From JAKAVN01 sp963734845 (GTDB lineage: Bacteria > Desulfobacterota > Binatia > Binatales > Binataceae): a stretch of 64,000 nt of DNA. Both the position numbers and the translations under genes were made by a program. The notes below the pieces were generated by a model. That model was given only the letters and a program-made list of their open reading frames with translations. It was not told the DNA's origin and ran no database searches. Positions 29,216 through 37,234 of the stretch are shown here, in pieces (positions within the stretch are counted from its first letter, which is position 1; each line of letters starts with the position of its first letter). The stretch spans positions 124,001 to 188,000 of the forward strand of contig CAVTIS010000006.1 in assembly GCA_963734845.1 (NCBI GenBank). The letters run 5' to 3'.

Positions 29216-30139
29216 ATGGGCACCACCGCACCCAGGCTAAGCGCCGCCGAAGTGAAGGAGCTGTTCGAGAAGCTCAGCAACTGGGGCCGTTGGGGCAAGG
29301 ACGACGAGCGCGGCGCGCTCAACTTCATCACGCCGGAAAAGCGCGCCGCGGCCGGCCGCCTGGTGCAAAGCGGTGAAACGGTCTCGATGGCGCTGCCGCT
29401 AGCCACGGCGTCGGGGCCTGACAATCCCACGCCAGTGACGCACGTGATGCTCCACTCCGGGACGGGGCACGCCGTCGCGCTCGATTACTTCGCAATCGCG
29501 CCACACGGGATGGCGTTCACCCATCTCGACGCGCTCTGCCACGTATTCTGGGAGCGCAAGATGTACAACGGCTTCAGCTCGGGCGAGGTCGGCCGATGGG
29601 GCGCGCGCAAATGCGGAATCGACGTTGCGCGCGGCGGGATCGTGAGCCGTGGCGTGCTGTTCGATATCGCGCAGCTTAGGAATGTCGAATGGATGGAGCC
29701 GGGCGAGCGCGTTTTTCCCGAGGACCTCGACGCCGCAGAACGCGCGCATCGCGTGCGCGTCGAGGAAGGCGACGTGCTGCTGGTCCGGACGGGGCGGATG
29801 GCGCGGCAGAAAAAACTGGGCGCTTGGGATAGCCGCAACGAAGGGATGGCGGGTCTCGATCCGAGTTGCCTGCCGTGGCTCCACGAACGGCGGATCGCAG
29901 TGCTGGGATGCGACGGGGTGAGCGACGTCCTCCCGACCGGTTACGGCAACGAGCTGATTTTCCCGATCCACGTCGGGATGCTGGTGGCGATGGGAGTGCA
30001 TCTGATCGACAATGCCGACCTCGAGGCGCTGGGCGCCGCCTGCGCACGCATCGCGCGTTATGAGTTCATGTTCACGATGCTGCCGCTTATTCTGGAGCGC
30101 GGGACTGCGTCGCCGGTAAATCCGGTGGCGATTTTCTAA
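29216..30139 (+). CDS. cyclase-family metal-dependent hydrolase (kynurenine formamidase-like)
   Basis: A 307-residue protein of the cyclase family (PF04199 type). The metal-binding motif is present as MAFTHLDALCHVFWERKMYNG (about residues 102-122), a variant of HxGTHxDxPxHF. The C-terminal DGVSDVLPTGYGNELIFPIHVGMLVAMGVHLIDNADLEAL is also characteristic. Family members hydrolyse amides or cyclic substrates such as N-formylkynurenine or isatin. It is divergent from the SagB-type gene. Its stop overlaps the stop of the convergent MoaD-like gene (CTAA at 30136-30139). Confidence 0.82.
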   Translation: MGTTAPRLSAAEVKELFEKLSNWGRWGKDDERGALNFITPEKRAAAGRLVQSGETVSMALPLATASGPDNPTPVTHVMLHSGTGHAVALDYFAIAPHGMAFTHLDALCHVFWERKMYNGFSSGEVGRWGARKCGIDVARGGIVSRGVLFDIAQLRNVEWMEPGERVFPEDLDAAERAHRVRVEEGDVLLVRTGRMARQKKLGAWDSRNEGMAGLDPSCLPWLHERRIAVLGCDGVSDVLPTGYGNELIFPIHVGMLVAMGVHLIDNADLEALGAACARIARYEFMFTMLPLILERGTASPVNPVAIF

Positions 30140-30423
30140 GCGCCGCCGGAGAGCGCGGGATGAATCCACATCTCCGAGCCGGCGCCGACCTGAGCTTTTA
30201 GCCCGCCCGCAAAACGCGCGTTTTCACCGTCGATAAAGATGTTCACGTGGCGGCGAAGCTCGCCCTGCTCGTCGAGCACGCGGTCGCGGATCCCTGGATG
30301 CTCGCGCGCAAGAGCTTCGATAACCTCCGCGGCGGTCATGCGCCTATCGGTTGCGAGCGGCAAGTCGATTGTATCGCGGCCAGCGGTCCATTTGCGCAGC
30401 CCCGACGGGATATGCACGCGCAT
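30136..30423 (-). CDS. MoaD/ThiS-family ubiquitin-like sulfur carrier
   Basis: A 95-residue beta-grasp protein. It starts with a strand (MRVHIPSGLRKW), has the typical VIEALAREHPGIRDRVLDEQGELRRHVNIFI layout, and ends in SGGA. MoaD and ThiS end in an exposed diglycine that is adenylated and thiocarboxylated. Here one Ala follows, so either the Ala is trimmed or activation uses a variant C-terminus. It is the last gene of the minus-strand run and lies 4 bases after the Asp-box propeller gene, a pairing I regard as functional. It is not next to moaE, thiG or an E1-like gene. Confidence 0.82.
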   Translation of the reverse strand: MRVHIPSGLRKWTAGRDTIDLPLATDRRMTAAEVIEALAREHPGIRDRVLDEQGELRRHVNIFIDGENARFAGGLKAQVGAGSEMWIHPALSGGA

Positions 30424-30427
30424 CGCG

Positions 30428-31537
30428 CTAACCCACCGTCGCGGTTTTGACGCACAGGATCGGCGGCAGGAACTCTGCTATCGCACGCCAGCTCTCGCCT
30501 TCATCGTTCGATCCGTAGAGCTGCCCGCCCCGCGTGCCAAAATACAGTCCCGCAGGGACGAGCGTGTCCGCCGAAAACGCGTCGCGCAGCACGGTGAAAA
30601 ATCCGTCTCTATCGGGAAGCCCCTTGCCGAGCGGTTCCCATGACGCGCCCGCGTCGCGCGAACGCCAGACCCTGGGAGCGCCGTCGCGCGGCACCCGGAA
30701 CTCGTCCGAGGTCAACGGAAAGGTATAGATCGTTGCGCCGCGACGCGGATGCGCGACCATCGGAAAGCCGAAATCCGACGGCAGCCCGTTCTCGATTGTA
30801 ACCCACGACCGCCCTTCGTTGTCCGTGCGATAGACGCCCGGATGGTTCTGCAGATAGATGCGCGACGGATTTTCCGCGTCGAACCGCAGCTTGTGCGGGC
30901 AGAGCGTCGCGCCGGGAACATCCGGATGCACTCGCAGGCCGTTGACGCACGCGGCCCAGGAATCGCCGCCATCGTCGGTGCGATAGATCCCGCCCGAGGA
31001 GATCGCGGCATACATGCGCCTGGGCTCCTGCGGATGAACCAGAATCGAATGCAGACAGAGTCCGCCGAAACCGGGATTCCATTTCGGGCGGTCCGGATGC
31101 TGGAACAGCGCTTCGTTCAGGCGAAACGTCTCGCCGCGATCCTCCGAGCGAAACATCGCCGCCGGATCGACTCCGGCCAGCACCACTTCGGGCCCCAGCG
31201 CTGTTGCGGCCTCGAGCGCCCAGATCGCATTGAGCGATTCGCCGCTGCCCTTGGGAAACTTGATATTGCCCTCGGCGGGTTCATTCCAGGTATTGCCGAA
31301 GTCGTCGGACGAGCTGACCATCGCGCCCCAGTGATTACTCTTGTTGCCGACGAGGATTCGCGGCTCGCCGTTGCCGATAAAAGCCGTCGACCAGACTGAT
31401 TGTCCCGGGAAGTGCGGTCCCGACATTTTGAAATCGCCGCGTTTCCGATCGCTCAGGAAAATGAACGCGCCTTTGACTGTTCCGACGATCAGCAAAATGT
31501 CGCCGGCTGTCGGCGAGAGCTTCGCGTTCGTAGCCAT
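30428..31537 (-). CDS. Asp-box (BNR) beta-propeller protein
   Basis: A 369-residue beta-propeller. At least six Asp-box motifs (S/T-x-D-x-G-x-x-W/F) are visible: SDDFGNTW, SEDRGETF, TDDGGDSW, TDNEGRSW, SRDAGASW and SNDEGESW. Databases often call such proteins exo-sialidase-like, but no sialidase catalytic Arg triad or FRIP motif can be recognised, so a sialidase role is unsupported. No signal peptide is visible. It lies between an AHSA1 gene (2-base gap) and the MoaD-like gene (4-base gap). A scaffold or binding role with the MoaD-like partner is plausible inference. Confidence 0.82.
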   Translation of the reverse strand: MATNAKLSPTAGDILLIVGTVKGAFIFLSDRKRGDFKMSGPHFPGQSVWSTAFIGNGEPRILVGNKSNHWGAMVSSSDDFGNTWNEPAEGNIKFPKGSGESLNAIWALEAATALGPEVVLAGVDPAAMFRSEDRGETFRLNEALFQHPDRPKWNPGFGGLCLHSILVHPQEPRRMYAAISSGGIYRTDDGGDSWAACVNGLRVHPDVPGATLCPHKLRFDAENPSRIYLQNHPGVYRTDNEGRSWVTIENGLPSDFGFPMVAHPRRGATIYTFPLTSDEFRVPRDGAPRVWRSRDAGASWEPLGKGLPDRDGFFTVLRDAFSADTLVPAGLYFGTRGGQLYGSNDEGESWRAIAEFLPPILCVKTATVG

Positions 31538-31539
31538 GG

Positions 31540-32040
31540 CTATGATGCCTCCGGGAACTCAGCCTTTGCCAGATGTTCGGCGAGACGATCGAGGCTTTGT
31601 CTCCAACCCGCTTCCATGCCTTCGATCATTGCGGTCGCCATCGCGACCATGCCCATAGCGCTCGTGTGCAGGATAAGTTTCGTCTTGCCTGCGTGCTCAG
31701 CGAACGTGACGGTCGTAAGCCCTTCAATAAGAGAATTGCCAGCGGTATCGATCGCGATATTGGTGAAAACCAGTCGCTCAGGCTCTATGACTTCGCGGAA
31801 GACGCCCTTCATCGGATGCTCGGCGCCATCGGGCGCGCGCATGACGATTCGGAGGGTGCCACCCGGCCTCGCGTCGATTTCGCACACCGGGTTGGTGACG
31901 CCCTTCGGACCCCACCACTGCGCCAGGCGCCGTGGCTCGGTCCAGGCCTTGAAGACGAGACTCCGTGGGGCGTCGAAGACCCGCGTGATGACGATCTCCC
32001 GTTCCCCCGCCTCAGCGGCGGCGCCATCTTTTGCGGCCAT
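31540..32040 (-). CDS. AHSA1/SRPBCC domain protein (third copy)
   Basis: A 166-residue START-like protein. The family opening EREIVITRVFDAPRSLVFKAW, the QWWGPKGVTNPVCEIDARPGG segment and the GTL-MRAPDG-H strand pair are all present. AHSA1 domains form a helix-grip cavity that binds hydrophobic ligands or, in Aha1, Hsp90. In bacteria they often sit next to ArsR regulators, as here. GGAAGAG lies 7 bases before the ATG. The propeller gene begins 2 bases after its stop. Confidence 0.85.
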   Translation of the reverse strand: MAAKDGAAAEAGEREIVITRVFDAPRSLVFKAWTEPRRLAQWWGPKGVTNPVCEIDARPGGTLRIVMRAPDGAEHPMKGVFREVIEPERLVFTNIAIDTAGNSLIEGLTTVTFAEHAGKTKLILHTSAMGMVAMATAMIEGMEAGWRQSLDRLAEHLAKAEFPEAS

Positions 32041-32055
32041 GTGCGTACTCTTCCT

Positions 32056-32577
32056 TCAAGCCCTCGCCAGGTATTGGGCGAGCTGTTCCAGGGTTCCGCT
32101 CCATCCCTGCCGCATCGATTCGCGCCCGGCCTCAAACGTCTTGCGCTCCAACTCCGACGCGCCCTGAGGGATTCCCTGCGCGGTGAGCTACGTGCGGCCT
32201 TCATGCTCGTCGAACCTCAACGTCGATAGTGTTTTCAGCGGCCAGTCTGGCGCCCATGGATGCCGGGTTACGCCACCCGCCTCATCGGAAAACGACGCGA
32301 CAAAGACCAGCCGCTCGGGCCTGACGATTTCACGAAAGACCCATTTACCCCACATCACGGAGCCGTCCGGCGCCCGCATGCCGTAATGAAAGACGCCGCC
32401 CGGACTGAGGTCGATATTGCACGTATGCATCGTGAAGCCCTTGGGCTGCCACCATTGCATCAGGCGCTTACGCTCCGTCCATGCGTTGAACACAAGCTCG
32501 AGCGGCGCATCGAAGATCCGCGTCATCAGGAATTCATTATTCGCCTATTCCACGGCGGTGTTATCTTCCCGGTTCAT
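32056..32577 (-). pseudogene. AHSA1/SRPBCC gene interrupted by two in-frame TAG codons (second copy)
   Basis: One continuous frame of 174 codons runs from an ATG at 32577 (GGAG 9 bases upstream) to TGA at 32056-32058. It encodes a full AHSA1 protein: MTRIFDAPLELVFNAW, QWWQPKGFTMHTCNIDLSPGG and the C-terminal helix GWSGTLEQLAQYLARA. TAG occurs as codon 11 (32545-32547) and again after HEGRT (32188-32190). There is no frameshift. An internal ATG at 32526 could yield a 112-residue product between the two TAGs but would lose the C-terminal helix. The cause may be recent inactivation, sequence error or readthrough. Neighbouring genes end in TAG, so TAG is a normal stop here. Confidence 0.75.
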
Positions 32578-32600
32578 GTTTCTTTGCTCCAGGCGCACTT

Positions 32601-32897
32601 TCAGACAGCTTCGCGAAGGTACTCGGCGACGCGATCGAAAAGGCCGGTCCACATCCGCCGATGCGCTTCGTGCGCGCCGGCCGAATCGAAGAGCGGCTCG
32701 CCGGCGCAGCGCAACGATGGAGCCGGCGTGGACATCTCTTCGATCGCCGTACAGGCCTCGCGTACCGCGTCCGCCTCGGTCGCGGCCGCGCCGGCGGCGC
32801 CGCGATTGAGCGGTGGATTGATCAGGCACCAGAACCAGGTCCAGCGATCGGTTCGCACCTCGAATCTGGTGCCCAGATGATCTCTACGGTTGTGCAT
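32601..32897 (-). CDS. small hypothetical protein
   Basis: A 98-residue protein of unknown function. Its core (WTWFWCLINPPLN, then an Ala-rich segment and ATEADAVREACTAIEEM) looks like a small folded domain with a strand pair followed by an amphipathic helix. The C-terminal FDRVAEYLREA resembles the end of AHSA1 proteins (xRLAEYLxKA), so the 3' part may be a remnant of or fusion to such a gene. GGGGA lies 6 bases upstream of the ATG. It sits 19 bases after the transglutaminase-like gene and 23 bases before the interrupted AHSA1 gene. Confidence 0.55.
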   Translation of the reverse strand: MHNRRDHLGTRFEVRTDRWTWFWCLINPPLNRGAAGAAATEADAVREACTAIEEMSTPAPSLRCAGEPLFDSAGAHEAHRRMWTGLFDRVAEYLREAV

Positions 32898-32916
32898 ACG
32901 TCATCCCCGCGAGGTT

Positions 32917-33816
32917 CTATGAAAGCGACACCGCGATCGTTTCGGACGCGTTGCGCAGCGCATTGAAAACCACCGGCGGCACGCGGAGGCGATCGTCCTC
33001 GTAGATCGCGGTAACTTCCGCAAGCGCCCCATCCCCGGCAAGCGTCAAAGCGGCGGCCCGATCAAACAGCGCGCCCTTCTCTCCATCGAGCAGCCCGGCG
33101 TCGCTCATCTGCATCGCGCCCCAGACGTCCCATGGCAGCGTTTCCATCCGATTGAGCGCCGCGAGATCGCGCAGAACGTTGCCGGCGATGAACCATGCGC
33201 CGCTCAACCCGGGCACGTAAGACAATCCGAAGCGATCCGCCTCGGCGCACCCCGCCCGGCACATCTGCCATGCGTCGCCCGCAACGATGAAGCGGTCGCG
33301 CGGCACGTCGAGCGGATTGAAGTCCGGATGGAGGACTTTTTGCTGTACCGCGTCGAGTTGCGCGTCCACCAGCACCCAACGCCCTTCGGTGCCGTTCCAG
33401 TACTCGCAAACCCAATGATCTTCGAATTTGCGCGGCGTGAAGTAGGCGCCGAAGCCGCATCGCGCGCGGGCCGCGACGCCTTGCCTGCGAAGGATCGCGC
33501 AGAGCATCAGCGAAAAATGACGGCACACAGAAGCCATCCGATCGCCCGGCGCGCGCGCCACGCTGAGCGGACGAGAGTTGAGCGTGCGAATCCGTGCGAG
33601 CATCTCTCCGATCGGCCGGATGTGCGCGTCATTTTTCCGCTCGTCGGAAAGCATCACGCCATAGGCGAACGACGCCATGTCGCGATGAATCAATGCGCCC
33701 TGTATGACTTCGCATAGCGCCGCAACGTCCCGGGGGAGCGCGTCGAACTCTGCCGTGTGTGCGCTCATCGAGGTCATCGGCCCGCAGCGCCGGTAGTATT
33801 CGTGCGGATTTTCCAT
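32917..33816 (-). CDS. transglutaminase-like cysteine protease-fold protein
   Basis: About 299 residues. A transglutaminase-like catalytic triad can be read: Cys98 in MASVCRHFSLMLC, His134 in FEDHWVCEYW and Asp151 in WVLVDAQLD, in the expected order and spacing. No signal peptide is visible. Relatives act as peptidases, amidases or crosslinking enzymes, and no substrate is evident. The frame is open to 33909, overlapping the AHSA1 gene. The ATG at 33816 (MENPHEYY) with GGGGA upstream is preferred. It lies 37 bases after the first AHSA1 gene in the ArsR-led run. Confidence 0.78.
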   Translation of the reverse strand: MENPHEYYRRCGPMTSMSAHTAEFDALPRDVAALCEVIQGALIHRDMASFAYGVMLSDERKNDAHIRPIGEMLARIRTLNSRPLSVARAPGDRMASVCRHFSLMLCAILRRQGVAARARCGFGAYFTPRKFEDHWVCEYWNGTEGRWVLVDAQLDAVQQKVLHPDFNPLDVPRDRFIVAGDAWQMCRAGCAEADRFGLSYVPGLSGAWFIAGNVLRDLAALNRMETLPWDVWGAMQMSDAGLLDGEKGALFDRAAALTLAGDGALAEVTAIYEDDRLRVPPVVFNALRNASETIAVSLS

Positions 33817-33853
33817 TGGGCTGTTTTCCCCATTGTCCGCGTTGTCGATCCGA

Positions 33854-34327
33854 TCAGGCCTTGGCCAGGTATTCAGCGAGGCGCTCCAGGCTGCTGCTCC
33901 AGCCTCCATTATGAGCGTCGCGCGCCGTGACCGACTCGAAGCCCGCCTGATGCAGCGTCAGCCTGGTCTTTGCGCCGCGCTCATCGAGGGTGACCGTCAA
34001 CAGCGTTTCCGGACCCGTGGGATTGCCGTTCGCGTCCGCCCAGCAAAAAGTGCAGATCAGCCGCTCGGGCTCCACGACCTCGCGATAGACACCTTGCAAC
34101 CAATGGTCGGCGCCCTCGGGCGAGCACATATGAAACCGATAGTCCCCACCGGGCCGGAAGTCCGCCTTGAGCACGGTAGTGATGAAGCCCTGGGGGCCGA
34201 ACCATCGGACCATGCGCTCGGGTTCGGTCCAGGCTTTGAAAACGAGCGCGCGCGGGGCGTCGAAGACGCGCTCGATCACCAGCACACGCTCTTCCGGCTC
34301 TGTGACGACACTATTTTCTGCGCCCAT
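33854..34327 (-). CDS. AHSA1/SRPBCC domain protein (first copy)
   Basis: A 157-residue AHSA1-type START-like protein. VLVIERVFDAPRALVFKAW opens the domain. WFGPQGFITTVLKADFRPGG and RFHMCSPEGADHW follow, and SSLERLAEYLAKA forms the C-terminal lid helix. It overlaps the end of the ArsR gene by 17 bases, so the two are translationally coupled. ArsR-AHSA1 pairs are common and usually form autoregulated units whose ligand is unknown. Confidence 0.88.
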   Translation of the reverse strand: MGAENSVVTEPEERVLVIERVFDAPRALVFKAWTEPERMVRWFGPQGFITTVLKADFRPGGDYRFHMCSPEGADHWLQGVYREVVEPERLICTFCWADANGNPTGPETLLTVTLDERGAKTRLTLHQAGFESVTARDAHNGGWSSSLERLAEYLAKA

Positions 34328-34709
34328 TTTTTTTCTGCTCCTTGATTTTCAGCTCAGGGATTTTCGGCTCGCGCATTTTCAGCTCGCGCAGATAGTCCTC
34401 GAGACGATCGAAGCTCTCCTCCCAGAAGCGGCGATAGCGCTGAAGGAAGTCGGAGGCGTCCTTGAGCGGGCCCGCGGCGAGCCGGCAGGGCCGCCACTGC
34501 GCCTCGCGCCCACGCGCGATGAGGCCGGCGCGCTCGAGCACCTTGAGATGCTTGGAAATGGCCGGCAGGCTCATCTCGAACGGCGCGGCGAGCTCGGTGA
34601 CCGAAGTCTCGCCCGCGGCGAGCCTGGCGAGGATCGCGCGCCGGGTGGGGTCCGAGAGCGCGCCGAAGGTGGTGCTCAAGCGATCGGACGATGACTGTTG
34701 CTGAACCAT
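34311..34709 (-). CDS. ArsR-family transcriptional regulator
   Basis: A 132-residue winged-helix regulator. The helix-turn-helix spans about residues 20-75 (SDPTRRAILARLAAGETSVT, FEMSLPAISKHLKVLERAGLI). No metal-binding CxC or acidic pair like that of ArsR or SmtB is evident, so this belongs to the non-metal subgroup that accompanies AHSA1 genes. The C-terminal RRFWEESFDRLEDYLREL helix is typical, followed by a Lys/Glu-rich tail that overlaps the next gene. It probably represses its own operon through the palindrome at 34719-34732. Confidence 0.88.
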   Translation of the reverse strand: MVQQQSSSDRLSTTFGALSDPTRRAILARLAAGETSVTELAAPFEMSLPAISKHLKVLERAGLIARGREAQWRPCRLAAGPLKDASDFLQRYRRFWEESFDRLEDYLRELKMREPKIPELKIKEQKKNGRRK

Positions 34710-34718
34710 ACGGTTAGA

Positions 34719-34759
34719 TAACCTGATGGTTAATTACAACGGACCGAGGATATTGTCAA
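34719..34759 (-). promoter_or_regulatory. promoter and likely operator of the arsR-AHSA1 operon
   Basis: On the minus strand a perfect TTGACA (complement of 34754-34759) and TAATTA (complement of 34731-34736) are 17 bases apart. The palindrome TAACC-TGAT-GGTTA at 34719-34732 overlaps the -10 element and the start site, an ideal position for repression by ArsR. The leader would be about 15 bases. Confidence 0.6.
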
Positions 34760-34862
34760 GGCTGCGTTCTTCGACCCGCGCTTTTCAAGTCACGCCCCTG
34801 CGCGGTACTTGTGTCTCGAATATGGTTTGTTCGGGAACTCGCTAGGTAGAAATGAGGCCGTG

Positions 34863-36272
34863 ATGACAGAACTCAACTTCAAGTCGGCGTGCGAGTTGGC
34901 TGCGCTCATCCGCAAGCGCGAGGTCAAGCCCAGCGAGGCGGTCGCGCATGCGCTCGGGCGGGTCGAGGCGCTCAACGGCAAGCTCAACGCGTTCTGCGCG
35001 ACGCGTGCGGAACAAGCGATCGCGGAGGCGCGCGCGATGGACGAGCGAATCGCGCGGCGCGAAGAATGCGGATCACTGGCGGGTGTGCCGATCGGGGTCA
35101 AAGACCTCGAGGAGGTGGCCGGGATGGCGACCACTTTCGGCTCGAAAGCCTTTCGCGACAACCTCGCCGCCGAGGATGCGATCGAAGTCGCGCGCCTGCG
35201 CGCCGCGGGCGCGATCGTAATCGGCAAAACCAACACCCCCGAGTTCGGCCACAGCGCATTCACTCGCAACCTGCTCTTCGGCCTGACGCGCAATCCATGG
35301 AACCTCGAACGCACGCCGGGCGGATCGTCGGGCGGCAGTGCGGCGGCAGTGGCCAGCGGGACGGTTCCGATCGCGACCGCCTCGGACGCTGGCGGGTCGA
35401 TCCGGCTGCCTGCGGCCTACACCGGATGCGTCGGGCTCAAGCCGTCGCACGGCAGGATTCCGGCCGGGCCGCGGATGGGGATGGAATCATTCAATGGGAT
35501 TTCGTCGGTAGGACCGATCGCGCGTACCGTCGCTGACGCCGCGCTCTTCCTCGACGTAACCTGCGGCTATCATGCGGCCGACCCCGACGCGCTGCCGCAT
35601 CCGGGCATCTCCTATCTCGACCTCCTCGAGCGTCTGCCGGCGCGCCTGCGAGTGGCGTTTCATCCCGACTTCGGTCATCCCGTGGAGCGCGAGGTGCGGC
35701 GCGCGGCGCAAGAGGCGGCGGGCGCGTTTCGCGAATTCGGATGCGCGGTGGAAGTGATCGATACCCCGGTGCCGGAGACCGCCGACGCGTGGACCACAGT
35801 GCGCGCGGCGCAGCTCCTGGCACAGCTGGCTGGCATCCTGCCGCGGCATCGCGCTGAGATGAACCGCGCGTTCGTGGCTTATACAGAGGCTGCGGCGAAA
35901 ACCGGATGGCCGGAATATGGCGCGGCGCAACGCGTGCGCGCGGAGTTCAACGATTGGGCGCGCCGCGTCTTCGAGCGCTACGATTTGTTGCTTACTCCCG
36001 CGAGCGCGACGGTGGCATTCGCCGCCAATGGGCCGCCGCCGATGGAAATCGAGGGCCAGCGCCTGCCTGATCCGCTGGCGGCGCTGGTGTTCACCTATCC
36101 ATTCAATTTAAGCGGCCATCCGGCGATCTCGGTACGCGCCGGGATGACCACGGATGGCCTGCCGTGCGGAATTCAAATCGTCGCCGAACGCCATCGCGAT
36201 GACCTCGTGCTGCAGGCGGCGTATGCCTACGAGCGAGCGCGGCCGTGGAATCGGAACTGGCCTGAGTTGTGA
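34863..36272 (+). CDS. amidase (amidase signature family)
   Basis: About 469 residues. The Ser-cisSer-Lys triad of the amidase signature family is complete: Lys in PIGVKDLEEVAG (near 79), the GGSSGGSAAAVASG loop with the cis-Ser (near 155) and the nucleophile Ser in TASDAGGSIRLPAA (near 178). The length fits the family, which also includes GatA, but no gatB or gatC is nearby. It probably hydrolyses an amide or nitrile-derived amide in the cytoplasm. The ATG at 34863 (MTELNFKSACEL) has GAGG a few bases upstream and is preferred to 34809. It is divergent from the arsR operon. Confidence 0.88.
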   Translation: MTELNFKSACELAALIRKREVKPSEAVAHALGRVEALNGKLNAFCATRAEQAIAEARAMDERIARREECGSLAGVPIGVKDLEEVAGMATTFGSKAFRDNLAAEDAIEVARLRAAGAIVIGKTNTPEFGHSAFTRNLLFGLTRNPWNLERTPGGSSGGSAAAVASGTVPIATASDAGGSIRLPAAYTGCVGLKPSHGRIPAGPRMGMESFNGISSVGPIARTVADAALFLDVTCGYHAADPDALPHPGISYLDLLERLPARLRVAFHPDFGHPVEREVRRAAQEAAGAFREFGCAVEVIDTPVPETADAWTTVRAAQLLAQLAGILPRHRAEMNRAFVAYTEAAAKTGWPEYGAAQRVRAEFNDWARRVFERYDLLLTPASATVAFAANGPPPMEIEGQRLPDPLAALVFTYPFNLSGHPAISVRAGMTTDGLPCGIQIVAERHRDDLVLQAAYAYERARPWNRNWPEL

Positions 36273-36351
36273 GAATTCGCGGCCGCGAGAAAAAACGGCG
36301 GCATCACGCGCACAGCCGTCTGGCGGAGCTGCTGGCAGTTGGAACGGGACT

Positions 36352-36804
36352 TCAGGACGACGCCGGCGCAGAACCCGGCTTGGGCGGGATGACGCCGATA
36401 CGCGCGAGTTCTTCTTTGAGGATCGCACGGGAGAGCGGCTTGCACAGCACCGCGGAGGCGCCGAGTTCATAGCTCTGCGCGATATCGAGGTCATAGAGCG
36501 AGCTGGTGATCACGAACATCGGAACGTGCGAGCAGGGATCGTGTGCGCGCGCCGCCGACAGTACGGCAAAGCCGCCATTGTCGGGCAGCCGCAGGTCGAC
36601 CAGCATCAGATCGGGCCGGTCGGTGTCGGTGAACTGTTGAATCAGTTCGACCGCCTCGTCGGCATTTTCGGCCACGATGACTTCGCTCGCGTCGCCGAGC
36701 ACCTGGCGAATAACGGTCACCGCGATAAAGCAGTGTTCGGGATTATCTTCGACCAGGAAAACTCGGACGCCGAATTCCGGCGGTGCTTGTTCGTTGGTAT
36801 CCAT
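36352..36804 (-). CDS. single-domain response regulator (CheY-like receiver)
   Basis: About 150 residues forming one receiver domain with no output domain. VFLVEDNPEH carries the acidic pocket, LMLVDLRLPD the phospho-accepting Asp (near residue 67), VITSS the conserved Ser/Thr and VLCKPLSR the Lys. The frame extends upstream to 37116, but the ATG at 36804 (MDTNEQAPPEF) begins just before the fold and is preferred. No kinase is adjacent; the nearest are at 6.5-7.8 kb and the degenerate one at 41.7 kb. It converges with the amidase gene. Confidence 0.85.
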   Translation of the reverse strand: MDTNEQAPPEFGVRVFLVEDNPEHCFIAVTVIRQVLGDASEVIVAENADEAVELIQQFTDTDRPDLMLVDLRLPDNGGFAVLSAARAHDPCSHVPMFVITSSLYDLDIAQSYELGASAVLCKPLSRAILKEELARIGVIPPKPGSAPASS

Positions 36805-37234
36805 GACGGCCTCGCATCCAGCACTATACATTAATTGCGGCGGAAGTAACCGATGAAGGGCCGCTGATGTCGCGGACAGAATCCGCTTTGCAGATAACAA
36901 TACAATTGCCGTGCCATAACGGCGTGACCATCGTCGTTCAGTTGACGCGCCTTCGCTTGTTTTCACGTCGCTCCGCAGAAGCCGCCCGCACGCGCGGGTT
37001 CGGACGAAATCATTGATAAAATTAACCGCAACTTTCCTTTGGCCCGCTATAAAGGACAAACATGGCCCTACTGTCTTTCGAAGAGAGGAGTGCGCGGAAA
37101 CGGTAGTCCCGGTCATGCACGAGACGCTCGCGCGTCGTTATCGCAACAGATGTTGCACATCGGCACAGGTTCAGCGGAACTCTTGAACTGCGGCGCATGG
37201 GCTCGGCGGCGATCAAGGTGAGGAGGTTTTCGGA
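36805..37234. other. intergenic region between divergent response regulator and CLC genes
   Basis: About 430 bases with an AT-richer core near 36880-37060. It should hold two divergent promoters. TATAAA near 37050 could be a -10 element for the CLC gene, but no convincing -35 box goes with it. The short ORFs inside show no family features and I do not count them as genes. Confidence 0.4.

Noticed and set aside
30428..31537. A sialidase
   Set aside because: Asp boxes alone define a propeller fold. The catalytic Arg triad, Tyr/Glu pair and FRIP motif of sialidases cannot be recognised.
32056..32577. TAG used as a sense codon in this organism
   Set aside because: Other genes in the window end at TAG where the protein is complete (for example the zinc-ribbon gene at 41698-41700 and the MoaD-like gene), so general recoding is not supported. 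Local readthrough remains possible.
37039..37221. A 60-codon ORF upstream of the CLC gene
   Set aside because: It has no family features or convincing start context, and it lies in the divergent promoter region.
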